From NCBI GenBank assembly GCA_023055355.1, contig JALJCS010000018.1:62001-126000 (forward strand): a DNA stretch of 64,000 nt. The letters are read 5' to 3'. The notes below the pieces were generated by a model. It had not been told where the DNA came from, searched no databases, and was given only the letters and a program-made list of their open reading frames with translations. Positions 11,180 to 21,600 of this stretch are shown piece after piece. Origin of the DNA: Agelaius tricolor. Lineage: Eukaryota > Chordata > Aves > Passeriformes > Icteridae. A program made the translations under genes and the position numbers. Position 1 is the stretch's first letter. Each line of letters begins with the position of its first letter.

Positions 11180-11556
11180 GCGTTTTCTCAGCCTGGAGAA
11201 GAGCAGACTCCGGGCAAATTGTTAGAGCAGCTCTCCAGTAGCTGAAGACAGCCTACCAGAAGGAGGCAGGTGAGCTACACAAGGGCACGGAGCGATAGGA
11301 AAAGTGTGGATGGCTTTAAAACCTGAAGAGTATAGGCTTCCTTTGGCTATTGGGAAGAAATTCCTTGCCAAGATGGTTGTGAGACACTAGAACATGTTGT
11401 GGGTGACCAATTCCTGGAAGTGATCAAGGCCAGCTTGAATGGGTCTTTGAGCTTAAGGCGGTCTAGTGGAAGGTGTCCCTGAAAATGACATGCTGGGGAG
11501 GACGTAGGTGAATTTACGGTCCCTTCCAAACCCAACCATTCCATTATTCTATGGTA
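11180..11556 (+). mobile_element. CR1 LINE 3' end fragment
   Basis: The 3' region of CR1 includes GGGAAGAAATTCCTTG and GGTCCCTTCCAAACCC-type segments. It ends with CCATTCCATTATTCTATGG, the characteristic CR1 3' tail. Confidence 0.85.
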
Positions 11557-11750
11557 ATCATTCTGTACAGTAGCAGTAAGAAGTTGAAGCTAGAAATAAC
11601 ATATTCATGCTGAGAAACTCCTATCCAAGGTCTGTTTGGGTCTCACATTTATGGGCCATTTAGCAATACTATATCTAATATCTAGTCCTCGCTCTTTATC
11701 ATACACGCAAGTATTTTATCATCTTTAACGTTTCTGACATTTGGGAATTT

Positions 11751-11808
11751 TCTTCCCTTCTCTTTCTTTCTTTCTTTCTTTCTCTCTCTCTCTCTTTCTT
11801 TTCTTTCT

Positions 11809-11872
<64 letters not shown>

Positions 11873-11935
11873 TTTCTCTTTCTCTCTTTCCTTCTTTCCT
11901 TTTCTTCCCCCACTTCCTTCCTTCACTGCCTTCCT
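11751..11935. repeat. CTTT tetranucleotide microsatellite
   Basis: A long run of CTTT with short CT and CTTTT interruptions, grading into CTTCC-rich sequence to about 12000. The Lys/Glu/Arg and Ser/Phe/Leu frames across it are not genes. Confidence 0.95.
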
Positions 11936-12884
11936 CCCACTATGTCCTTCTTTCTGCCAAGTCCTTCTGCCACTTCCTTCCCTCCCTCCCTCCGCTTTGA
12001 TGTTAATTTGCAAACTGTCAAGTAGTTACAGGAAATTACTCTTCTTTAAATATCATTTTGAAGCTTAGAAATGAATAACAAAATTGTGTCAAAACAGGGC
12101 ATTTAAAAGCTATCTGAAAGTGAGAACTAGCTATTGAAAAGACAAAAATACAAAAATGAAATGATGGAGTGGATGGTTTTAAGGGATATTCTTTGTATGG
12201 CTTTGATACAAATGAGGATCTCAATTTTTACACCTTCTAAAAACACATCTTGAAACTTACTACTTTCCGTGACAAAAATAGTTCCAAAACAAGGAAATTG
12301 ATTTATGCAGATGAAAATATCATCTCCCAAATAGTCATCATCAAGTCCAAAAGATTACCCTGCTTTTAGGTAGTAAGCTTTACGGAGATTTCTATTCTCA
12401 CACAAACAAAGAAGAATCTCTCAAATGACTAGAAAATCTTTAAAAGCAAAATAACCTTGAAGAAAAAAGATCCAAAAAAGAGCAAGGAATTATATACGTC
12501 CACACTTGTTACATGTTGGTTACTAATATTGGCTCTAGTTTGTTGGCGAGTACACTTCCCATTCACGCACGCACGCACCCCTCTTCCTCCTGCACACAGA
12601 TGTGTGATATTGGGTCTCAAAGAATGGACTGTTTTCTCTTAGATAAGTTGTGGCTCTCAAAGTCAAAGCGTAGTCTTCCTGGCTCTATTACCAGGATTTT
12701 GTTCCGGGAAGGGAATGTGCTTGTGCCTGTTAGAAATGGGGAGGAGGGGACAGAAAGCAAAGCCATTTGAAGACAACCTGCAGCATAACTAAGAACGAAG
12801 GGTGCTTCTTGACTGCACAGCAAAAGAAATATCGGGAGTAAAATGGAGGAAAACTTGAGGTGCTGATAGACTTTCTCCTTGTGA
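11936..12884. other. Non-coding DNA before the satellite array
   Basis: No gene recognised. It has a short CACGCACGCACGCACC run near 12565 and otherwise unremarkable sequence. Faint similarity to the repeat unit may begin from about 12800. Confidence 0.5.
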
Positions 12885-15800
12885 CAGCTTTCAAACGTAC
12901 AGAAAACAGCACTTCCCCATTCTCCTGCCTTTTCAATTCACATTAACATTGGAAGAAAAGGGGTTGTGGACAACTTTCTTTTGCTTCTTGCTAAACACTC
13001 TGCTGACACTCCGTGCAACTTCCAGAAAAAGACCAAGGATGCTTTTTGTACTGGGACAGTTTCTCCTTGCGAGACATAGTAGAAAAGCTTTTTGCTAAGA
13101 TGTAGGCGACAAGAGACGCAGATTCAGAGATACGGAGCTCTCCGAAGGTAGGGGCCGCTCCCGGGCGTCTTTCCGCAGAAGCCGTGCTCCGGATCGCACC
13201 GCGACAATGCTCTGTGTGCAAAGAAGCGGCTTCTTCGCCTCCGGGAGACGGAGACCGCGGCCGCCTCTTTAAAAGCCAAGAAAAAAGTCGCACAACATGG
13301 GGAGTGTGTGTGCAGTTGTCAAACCTAAAGAAAACAGTACCTTAGCACTCTCCTGCCTTTTCTATTCACATTACCATTCAAAAAGAAGGAGTTTTGGACA
13401 ACTTTCTTTTGCTTCTTGCTAAACACTCTGCAGACCTCCGTGCAACTTCTAGAACAAGAGCGGAGATGCTTTCCGTACGGGCACAGTTTGTGCTGGCAAG
13501 ACATAGTAAAAAAGCTTTTTGCTAAGTTTTATGCGACGAGAGAGACAGAAGGCAGAGTAAAGAACTCTCCGGAACGAAGCCCCCTGCCAGGGCGTCTTTC
13601 GTCAGAAGCCGCTCTCTGGAGAACACCGCCACCGGCACAATGCTCTGTGCGCGAAGAAGCCGCTTCTTCGCCTCCGGGAGATGGAGAGAACGGCAGCTTC
13701 CCAAAGGCGAAGATGCAAGCCGCAGCACACCGATATAGCGTGTGCAGCTTTCAAATTGATAGAAACGAGTACTTTAGCATTCTCCTGCCCTTTCATTCAC
13801 ATAATATTCGAATAAAAGGAGTTTTGGGACACTATGTTTTTCTTCTTGATAAACACTCTGCAGTCCTCTGTGCAACTTTTAGAAGAAGATCGGGGATGTT
13901 TTGTGTACTGGCACAGTTTCTCCTTGCAAGATATGGTGGAAAAGATTTTTGCTGAGTGTTGAACGACAAGAACCTAAGAAGACAGAGATACGCAGCTCTC
14001 CGAAGGTAAGTGCCGGTCCCCGGCTTCTTTCGTCAAAAACCGCTCTCAGGTGCTCCCGGCGGTCTGCACAATGCTCTGTGCGCAAAGAAGCCTCTTCTTC
14101 GCCTCCGGGAGACGGAGAGGCCGGCATCTTCCCAAAGGCGAAGATGCAAGCCGCACCACACAGGAACAGTGTGGGCAGCATTCAGACTTAGAGAAAACAG
14201 TACTTTACCACTCTCCTGCCTTTTCCATTGTTCTTATATTCGGAAAGAACGAGTTCTGCACAACTATCTTTTCCGTATTGCAATACTCTTTTCAGACCTC
14301 TGTGCAAGTTTTAGAACATGATTTTGGATGTTTTACTTACTGGCAGAGTTTCTCTTTGCAAGATATGGTGGAAAAGCTTTTTGCTGAGTGTTGAGCGGCA
14401 AGACACGCAGAAGACGCCGATACGCAGCTCTCCGAAGCTAAGTGCCGGTCCACGGCTTCTTTCGACACAAACCGCTCTTAGGTGCTCACCGCGACCGACC
14501 CAATGCTCTGTGTGCGAAGAAGCCGCTTCTTCGCCTCCGGGAGACGGAGAGAACGGCATCTTCCCAAAGGCGAAGATGCAAGCCGCACCACACAGGAACA
14601 GTGTGGGCAGCATCCAGACTTAGAGAAACCAGTACTTTACCACTCTCCTGCCTTTTCCATTGTTATTATATTCGAAAGGAACGAGTTTTGGAACACTAGC
14701 TTTCCTTCTTGCAAAACTCTTTGCAGACCTCCGTGCAAGTTTAGAACATGATTTTGGATGTTTTCTATACTGGCAGAGTTTCTCTTGCAAAAATATGGTG
14801 GAAAAGCTTTTTGCTGAGTGTTGAGCGGCAAGACACGCAGAAGACGCAGATACGCAGCTCTCCGAAGCTAAGTGCCGGTCCACGGCTTCTTTCGGCACAA
14901 ACCGCTCTTAGGTGCTCCCTGCGCTCGGCACAATGTTGTGCGCAAAGAAGCCGCTTTTTCGCCTCCGGGAGACGGAGAGGCCGGCATCTTCCCAAAGGCG
15001 AAGATGCAAGCCGCACCACACAGGAACAGTGTGGGCAGCATTCAGAGTTAGAGAAAACAGTATTTTACTACTCTCGTGCCTTTTCCACTGATATTATATT
15101 CGAAAGGAACGAGTTTTGGACAGCTATTTTTCCTTCTTGCAAAACTCTTTGCAGACCTCCGTGCAAGTTTAGAACATGATTTTGGATGTTTTCTATACTG
15201 GCAGAGTTTCTCTTTGCAAGATATGGTGGAAAAGATTTTTGCTGAGTGTTGAGCGGCAAGACACGCAGAAGACGCAGATACGCCGTTCTCCGAAGCAAAG
15301 TGCCGGTCCACGGCTTCTTTCGGCACAAACCGCTCTCAGGAGCTCCCTGCGCTCGGCACAATGCTCTGTGTGCGAAGAAGCCGCTTCTTCGCCTCCGGGA
15401 GACGGAGAGAGCGGCACCCTCCGAAAGGCTAAGAACCAAGCTGCCTAATACCAGGATAACCTGAGCACCTTTCAAACAAATAGAAAAGACTACTTTACCA
15501 CTCTCCTGACTTTTCCATTCACAATATAATCGAATAAAAGGAGTTTTCGACAACTATCTTTTCCTTCTAGTTAAACAGTTCGAATACCTCTGTGCATCTT
15601 TTAGAAAAAGATCTGGGATGTTTTGTGTACTAGCACAATTTCTCCTTGGAAGATATGGTGGAAAAGCTTTTTGCTGAGTGTTGAGGGGCAAGACACGCAG
15701 AAGACGCAGATACGCAGCTCTCCGAAGCTAAGTGCCGGTCCCGGGCATCTTTCGGCACAAGCCGCTCTCCGAAACGCACCGCGACCCAAACAATGCTCTG

Positions 15801-17735
15801 TGCGAAAAGAAGCCGCTTCTTCGCCTCCGGGAGACGGAGAGAGCGGCATCTTCCTAAAAGCGAAGATGCAAGCTGCACCACACAAGCACATTGTGGGGAG
15901 CATTCAGACTTAGAGAAAACAGTATTTTACCGCTCTCCTGCCTGTTCCATTGCTATTATATTCGAAAGGAACGAGTTTTGGACACCTATCTTTTCCTTCC
16001 TGCAAAACTCTTTGCAGACCTCCGTGCAACTTCTGGAACAATATCGGTGATGTTTTCTATACTGGCAGAGTTTCTCTTTGCAAGATATGGTGGAAAAGAT
16101 TTTTGCTGAATGTTGAGCGGCAAGACACGCAGAAGACGCAGATACGGAGCTCTCCGATGCTAAGTGCCAGTCCGCGGCTTCCTTCGGCACAAACCGCTCT
16201 CAGGAGCTCCCTGCGCTCGGCACAATCTTGTGCGCAAAGAAGCCGCTTTTTCGCCTCCGGGAGACGGAGAGAGCGGCATCTTCCCAAAGGCGAAGATGCA
16301 AGCCGGACCACACAGGAACAGTGTGGGCAGCATTCAGAGTTAGAGAAAACAGTATTTTACTACTCTCGTGCCTTTTCCACTGATATTATATTCGAAAGGA
16401 ACGAGTTTTGGACAGCTATTTTTCTTTCTTGCAAAACTCTTTGCAGACCTCCGTGCAAGTTTAGAACATGATTTTGGATGTTTTCTATACTGGCAGAGTT
16501 TCTCTTGCAAAGATATGGTGGAAAAGCTTTTTGCTGAGTGTTGAGCGGCAAGACACGCAGAAGACGCCGATACGCAGCTCTCCGAATCTAAGTGCCGGTC
16601 CACGGCTTCTTTCGGCACAAACCGCTCTTAGGTGCTCACCGCGACCGACCCAATGCTCTGTGTGCGAAGAAGCCGCTTCTTCGCCTCCGGGAGACGGAGA
16701 GAGCGGCATCGTCCCAAAGGCGAAGATGCAAGCCGCACCACACAGGAACAGTGTGGGCAGCATCCAGACTTAGAGAAACCAGTACTTTACCACTCTCCTG
16801 CCTTTTCCATTGTTATTATATTCGAAAAGAACGAGTTTTGGACAGCTATTTTTCCTTCTTGCAAAACTCTTTGCAGACCTCCGTGCAAGTTTAGAACATG
16901 ATTTTGGATGTTTTCTATACTGGCAGAGTTTCTCTTTGCAAGATATGGTGGAAACGCTTTTTGCTGAGTGTTGAGCGGCAAGACACGCAGAAGACGCCGA
17001 TACGCAGCTCTCCGAAGCTAAGTGCCGGTCCACGGCGGCTTTCGGCACAAACCGCTCTTAGGTGCTCACCGCGACCGACCCAATGCTCTGTGCGCAAAGA
17101 AGCCGCTTTTTCGCCTCCGGGAGACGGAGAGCGGCAGCTTCCCGAAAGCGAAGATGCAAGCCGCACCACGCAGGCACAGTGTGGGCAGCATCCAGACTTA
17201 GAGAAACCAGTACTTTAACACTCTCCTGCCTTTTCCATTGTTCTTATATTCGGAAAGAACGAGTTCTCCACAGCTATCTTTTCCGTATTGTAAAACTCTT
17301 TTCAGACCTCTGTGCAAGCTTTAGAACATGATTTTAGATGTTTCCTATACTGGCAGAGTTTCTCTTTGCAAGATATGGTGAAAAAGCTTTTTGCTGAATG
17401 TTGAGCGGCAAGACACGCAGAAGACAGAGATACGGAGCTCTCCGATGCTAAGTGCCGGTCCGCGGCGTCTTTCGGCACAAGCCGCTCTCCAGCGCTCACC
17501 GCGACCGTCCCAATGCTCTCTGTGCGAAGAAGCCGATTCTTCGTCTCCGGGGGACTCGGCGAGCAGCAGCTTCCGAAACGCGACAAACAAATATTAACAC
17601 CACCGGCATTGTGTCCCGGGCGTCTTTCGGCACAAGCGCCGCACCGGAGCGTACCGCCACCGGCACAATGCTCTGTGCGCGAAGAACTCGATTCTTCGCC
17701 TCCCGAGATCTGAAAGAAGAAGCATAAGCTTAAGA
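12885..17735. repeat. Tandem array of ~430-bp CpG-rich satellite units (~11.3 copies)
   Basis: The landmark CTCCGGGAGACGGAG (or a variant) recurs at about 13241, 13674, 14105, 14537, 14965, 15395, 15827, 16257, 16687, 17117 and 17547. Spacings are 428-433 bp, and a truncated last unit has the landmark position near 17700. Each unit has an AT-rich half (around CTTTTCCATT, ATATGGTGGAAAAGC) and a CpG-rich half (around GACACGCAGAAGACG, GCCGGTCC). The two left-most units and the last are most diverged and the middle units most alike. Frames of about 100 residues recur on both strands once per unit. The period is 430, which is one more than a multiple of three, so no frame runs through the array. 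I treat them as by-products of the repeat. Confidence 0.96.
13651..13671. repeat. Stem-loop conserved in satellite units (example in unit 2)
   Basis: GCGAAGAAG and CTTCTTCGC form a perfect 9-bp stem around a 3-nt loop. The same hairpin, sometimes with one mismatch, occurs just before the CTCCGGGAG landmark in nearly every unit. In the last truncated unit the loop differs, but the arms GCGAAGAA and TTCTTCGC remain paired. Confidence 0.8.
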
Positions 17736-17751
17736 CGCCCTCGCCTCAGTT

Positions 17752-18258
17752 GTGTACAGGTTTGGGCACTCCTCTCGATTAATTGTGCCATTCCTGACAG
17801 CAGGTGTCGCTGTTGGTCAAGCTTTGAGTATGCTTAAGAAGTTGCGATGCTGGGTGGTCAACCAACTCCAGGTAAGATCAGCGATTTTAAATCAGCTTCT
17901 CACTGGTGTAGATACCATTAGTCATTGCACACTGCAAACTAATGCTGCTCTAGCTTTCTTGTTAGCACATGGTCACGAGTGTGAGGATTTTGAAGGAATG
18001 TGTTTTTTGAACCTCTCTAACCATTCTGCAGTCATTCACTGGAAACTCAAACAAGGACAAGATAACATGAAGAAATTGATTGGGAATGAGAGGGTTACGC
18101 ATGAATGGTTTGAGAGATGGGAAACAACTCGATGGTTGGAAGATCTTGTAAAGGGAACTTTGTTGTTACTAGTAGTCATTATTATATTGCTTCTTGTTAT
18201 TCCATGCATCATGAAACTGGTGAGCCTCTTGGAAGTAAATACAGTGAAAAGGGTTTAG
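17752..18258 (+). CDS. ERV env transmembrane subunit ORF (alpharetrovirus-like), 168 aa, 5'-truncated gene
   Basis: A 168-residue open frame with the layout of a retroviral transmembrane subunit. A hydrophobic fusion-peptide-like stretch (PFLTAGVAVGQAL) sits at residues ~13-25, followed by a heptad-rich helix. A loop with C-x6-C (CEDFEGMC) is near residue 76, where the usual third cysteine position is Phe. A second helix follows, then a strong membrane anchor (LLLLVVIIILLLVIP) at ~136-151 and a short tail. The AHGH and CEDF context is typical of avian alpharetrovirus-related elements. There is no surface subunit upstream: the satellite array ends at about 17735. Twenty-eight bases after the stop an LTR begins. 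The start codon is simply the first ATG in frame and may be artificial. The fully open frame is notable among decayed neighbours, but expression is unproven. Confidence 0.85.
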   Translation: MYRFGHSSRLIVPFLTAGVAVGQALSMLKKLRCWVVNQLQVRSAILNQLLTGVDTISHCTLQTNAALAFLLAHGHECEDFEGMCFLNLSNHSAVIHWKLKQGQDNMKKLIGNERVTHEWFERWETTRWLEDLVKGTLLLLVVIIILLLVIPCIMKLVSLLEVNTVKRV

Positions 18259-18272
18259 CTGGTGCAAGATGA

Positions 18273-18285
18273 AGAAGGGGGAAAT
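18273..18285 (+). promoter_or_regulatory. Polypurine tract before LTR
   Basis: The purine run AAGAAGGGGGAAA sits just before TTGTAGC, in the position expected for plus-strand priming at the start of a 3' LTR. Confidence 0.65.
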
Positions 18286-18672
18286 TGTAGCAATGTAGCT
18301 GAACCTCTTAGACTACAGGGTGCACCAGCCATCCAGCTGGAATATGTTCTTCTCAGAATTTTCTCAGAGCCCTCTGGAATTCATCAAGGTTACTAAGGCA
18401 TTAGCCGTGCTAAAAGAAGAAAGAGAAGTTGAGAAACCAAATTCCAAGACTACAAGAACTCGATAACGGGGGGCAGCAAAGCGCCTGGACTGTAACCAAA
18501 CGTATCTTTTGAGAGGTACACACAGAATGTGTGGACATAACAAAGGCACCAAGATAAAAATGCGGGCCTAGCGTGTGCAGAGATTTAGAATGTGTAAGTG
18601 CATCCTGTCAACAATCAACGGCTTCTGCTTAATCCTCTTGCTCCGTTGTCCTGGAGTCCTGAATTTCCCACA
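18286..18672 (+). mobile_element. 3' LTR of the alpharetrovirus-like ERV
   Basis: A short LTR (about 387 bp) runs from TGTAGCAATGTAGC to GAATTTCCCACA. The size and position right after an env tail and a purine tract fit an alpharetrovirus-type 3' LTR. The right boundary is inferred from the terminal ..CA. No 5' LTR remains, so no target-site duplication can be checked. Confidence 0.7.
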
Positions 18673-21600
18673 AGGAAAGCCCTTCTAAAAGGGCTCTGAT
18701 TTTAATGATAGTTGCTGTCTAGACGATGAATAATGGGAATAGTTCTTTCAAATCCTTCCCTTGCTGACATCTGTAAGTTTCATCTTTTCCTGATTGTACT
18801 GGTGGCTATATATTAGTTATGACTAGAAAGGAATGAGTTTTAGGGATATGTGGCAAGGAAATTGGTAGCTCTGCTTCCATTTCCATTGTCTAAGAAGAAT
18901 TCTGATTAGTTTTGGACTTTTCATAGACCTCTGACTAGATTGCATTTGTCTTTGATTGAGCCCGTAAATTTTAGGCTACTAGGCTTGACCAATGAATAGA
19001 AAAGGGAAAGTCACACAGCTTAGGTGGTTCTCTTGTCAACAACTTCTCAATAGTAGGGCGATTTCTGTCCTCAAGTTTGTTACTTCAGCTAGCAGATTAT
19101 GCTCACTCCAAAAGAAGGTGAGAAGTTTGCTACCATAAATGGTCCGATAATTCTTCCTGCTTCTTTGTGACTCTTTTGTATGACTGGATTCTGTATTATT
19201 GGAGTTTGTTATAAAAAGTTGGATTAAATTGCGTGCGTCCGCTCTTGGGGGAAACAGAGTATTTAGCCAATAACATCTAGGCTTTTATCGACCTGAGACT
19301 GTCTGAACGGACCGGACGCTTTAAACACAGTAATTCCTGCTAGTTCCAATTCCATTTTTAGACTCGACAAACCGAATGGTAAACCTGCACCAGTAGGGAG
19401 GGACATTGGACTTTCTCCTTTTTAGAGAGAAACTAATGAAAAAGTTTCAGCAGAATCATAGCAGGCTGTAAAATAAGAAAAGCATCATGAAAAGAGGCCA
19501 ATCCTATCCTCTTAGATATGGCTAGTTGTGATTGGACATGAATGAAATATGTCAACTCTGTGTTCCTGGGTATCACATCAGTAACAGCTACTTCAGCTGC
19601 TGTAGTTGTCTCCTAAAGCTAAGAACAGAATCCAAAGAATTGTGATTCCATGGTCCCAATTCACCCTGTGATGGTGACAGGTGAAAAAGGGGTGCACGGG
19701 TAAATTAACTTGAATGGCCTATCTAAATCAGCAGCCACTGATTTCCTGAAAACTTCAACAGGTCAGTTGACCTGTTGGGATTCTTTTAATCCATGGTCAT
19801 GTTTTTCTTGGGATTCTTGTAACCTTTCCCCATTCGTTCAGCCTTTGCCCTCAAGCCTTTGTTGACATTTCAAGTATCTCGACAAGCTGGAAATGTGTTG
19901 TCTTTCTTTATCATGTCATAATTCCCTTCAAAGGCTTGTTTGCCTCAAGTCTTATTTTTGCTGGTTTTCTGCTAGTTCATTGTCAGAGGGCAGCAGGTGC
20001 TTTGTAAGAGCAAGTACACAATCCTATAGCTTGCTTTTCTTTTGATTTGGCCTGTCTAGAAAACTGAATGACTGAACATTTCCGACAGAATTTTCTCTCC
20101 CCATTATGTTTCACCGGAAGGGCAGATGCAAATCATCTACTTAAACTCTTGGCACGGAAGAAAATAGTGGTTTGCTGCTGCATATAGGTAGAAGCTTACA
20201 AAAGGAAGGCCTTGGGCTGAGGCCCGATACTTTGGCTAAGTAGAAAAGGACTATGGGAAGGTGAGGCCGCTGAATCAGAGGTAGATCAACAAGTTCTAGA
20301 ATCGTCACGTGTTCACAGCATGGCGTATGATGGTTGGTTGAATGAATTTTGTTATGGCTTAAAGCTATGGAACTGATAAAGGCCTGAGTGCTTCAAAAGC
20401 CTGGTTTTTGCAAAAAAGCAGCTCCCCTCTGCACTTGCCTGGGGACTCTGCATCACTAGGGACCCTCACTCCCAGTTTGCCAAGGAGATGATCAGTAGGA
20501 ATGTTGCAGAGCTGCTGTGTCCATATGAATGGAATGGCAAAGAGTGAAGCGGTGGGTATTTTTGGGCTTTAATACAATGCTGCTGCATTGGTGCCAGTTT
20601 AGTCGGTTTTCCATCAGTGGCCTTTCTGTCTAGAAGTACACTGCCCAGTCTTTCTAGCATGTGATGCCATTTCCTTCCTGTTGTTTTAATACCTTCCTTC
20701 AGTTGAAAGGATGATACAATCTTTACATTTTGAAGATCCCTGTTAGGAAACACTAGGCCAGAGGAGTCATTGCTCCCTTTTCTTCTGCCTCCTTTGTAAT
20801 TTTCAGAGACTCATTTCAAATTTCTGCTAATGTCGAGAAGAATACTGAGACTACTCAGCAGGGTTGACGCTCTCAGCTGCTTTCCTCTTTCATACTGCTT
20901 CATACTGGATGTGACTTAATGGCCTGGTTTTGTCATCCGCATTTTGCTGTGATCTGTGAACACAAAAAGAAGTCTTTGTTTTTTGCAAGAACTACCCCTA
21001 GGAGGATTTGTGTTCCTTTTGATTTCTACAGTGTTAGCCCTGTTGCAGAAAAAAAGGAGATTGTACCCTCTTCTTGTGCTCTCATTCCCTCCTCTCTGCT
21101 TTGCATGTCCTAGTTAATCTACTGCCATGACTCATTTGGCATCATCTCATCGTGCAAATTCTGCACAGTTGCATGGACTTACAAATGCCAGGTGCCAAGG
21201 AGCTAATATAACCATTCAAAGATTAAAGAATTGTAGGGCTGGGCAAGTTCAGCTGCTGAAACTGTAAGTGGTTAAGTCATGCCATATTAAAGAGACAGAG
21301 CAAAGCAGTTCATCTAGGACTTTCAACTGGACACCTCTGAGAATAACAGCTTGACAGCAATGACACAGCCATCTTCCTAGCTGTATTCCAGAAAGAGAAA
21401 AGGGACACCTTCAATGGTTAAGATGTTTGGCATGAGAAAACAGCAAGAAATGTAGCACAAAATACTTGAGCCAGATCAAGGGCGTTTTTCTCGTGAGAAT
21501 TTTGCAGTTGTTCTTTCTTGTCTGCGCCTTTTCTTTTCACAGAAGACAGGGAGGGCGTTCAATTATTATTGTTCTTTTGTTTTCTATTCTTGGCCTCCCT

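Noticed and set aside
11699..12025. Lys/Glu/Arg-rich and Ser/Phe/Leu-rich frames
   Set aside because: They are translations of the CTTT microsatellite.
13416..17727. Repeated ~100-codon frames on both strands across the satellite
   Set aside because: They recur with the 430-bp period in shifting frames and have no start context or domain. They are best explained as by-products of the repeat unit.
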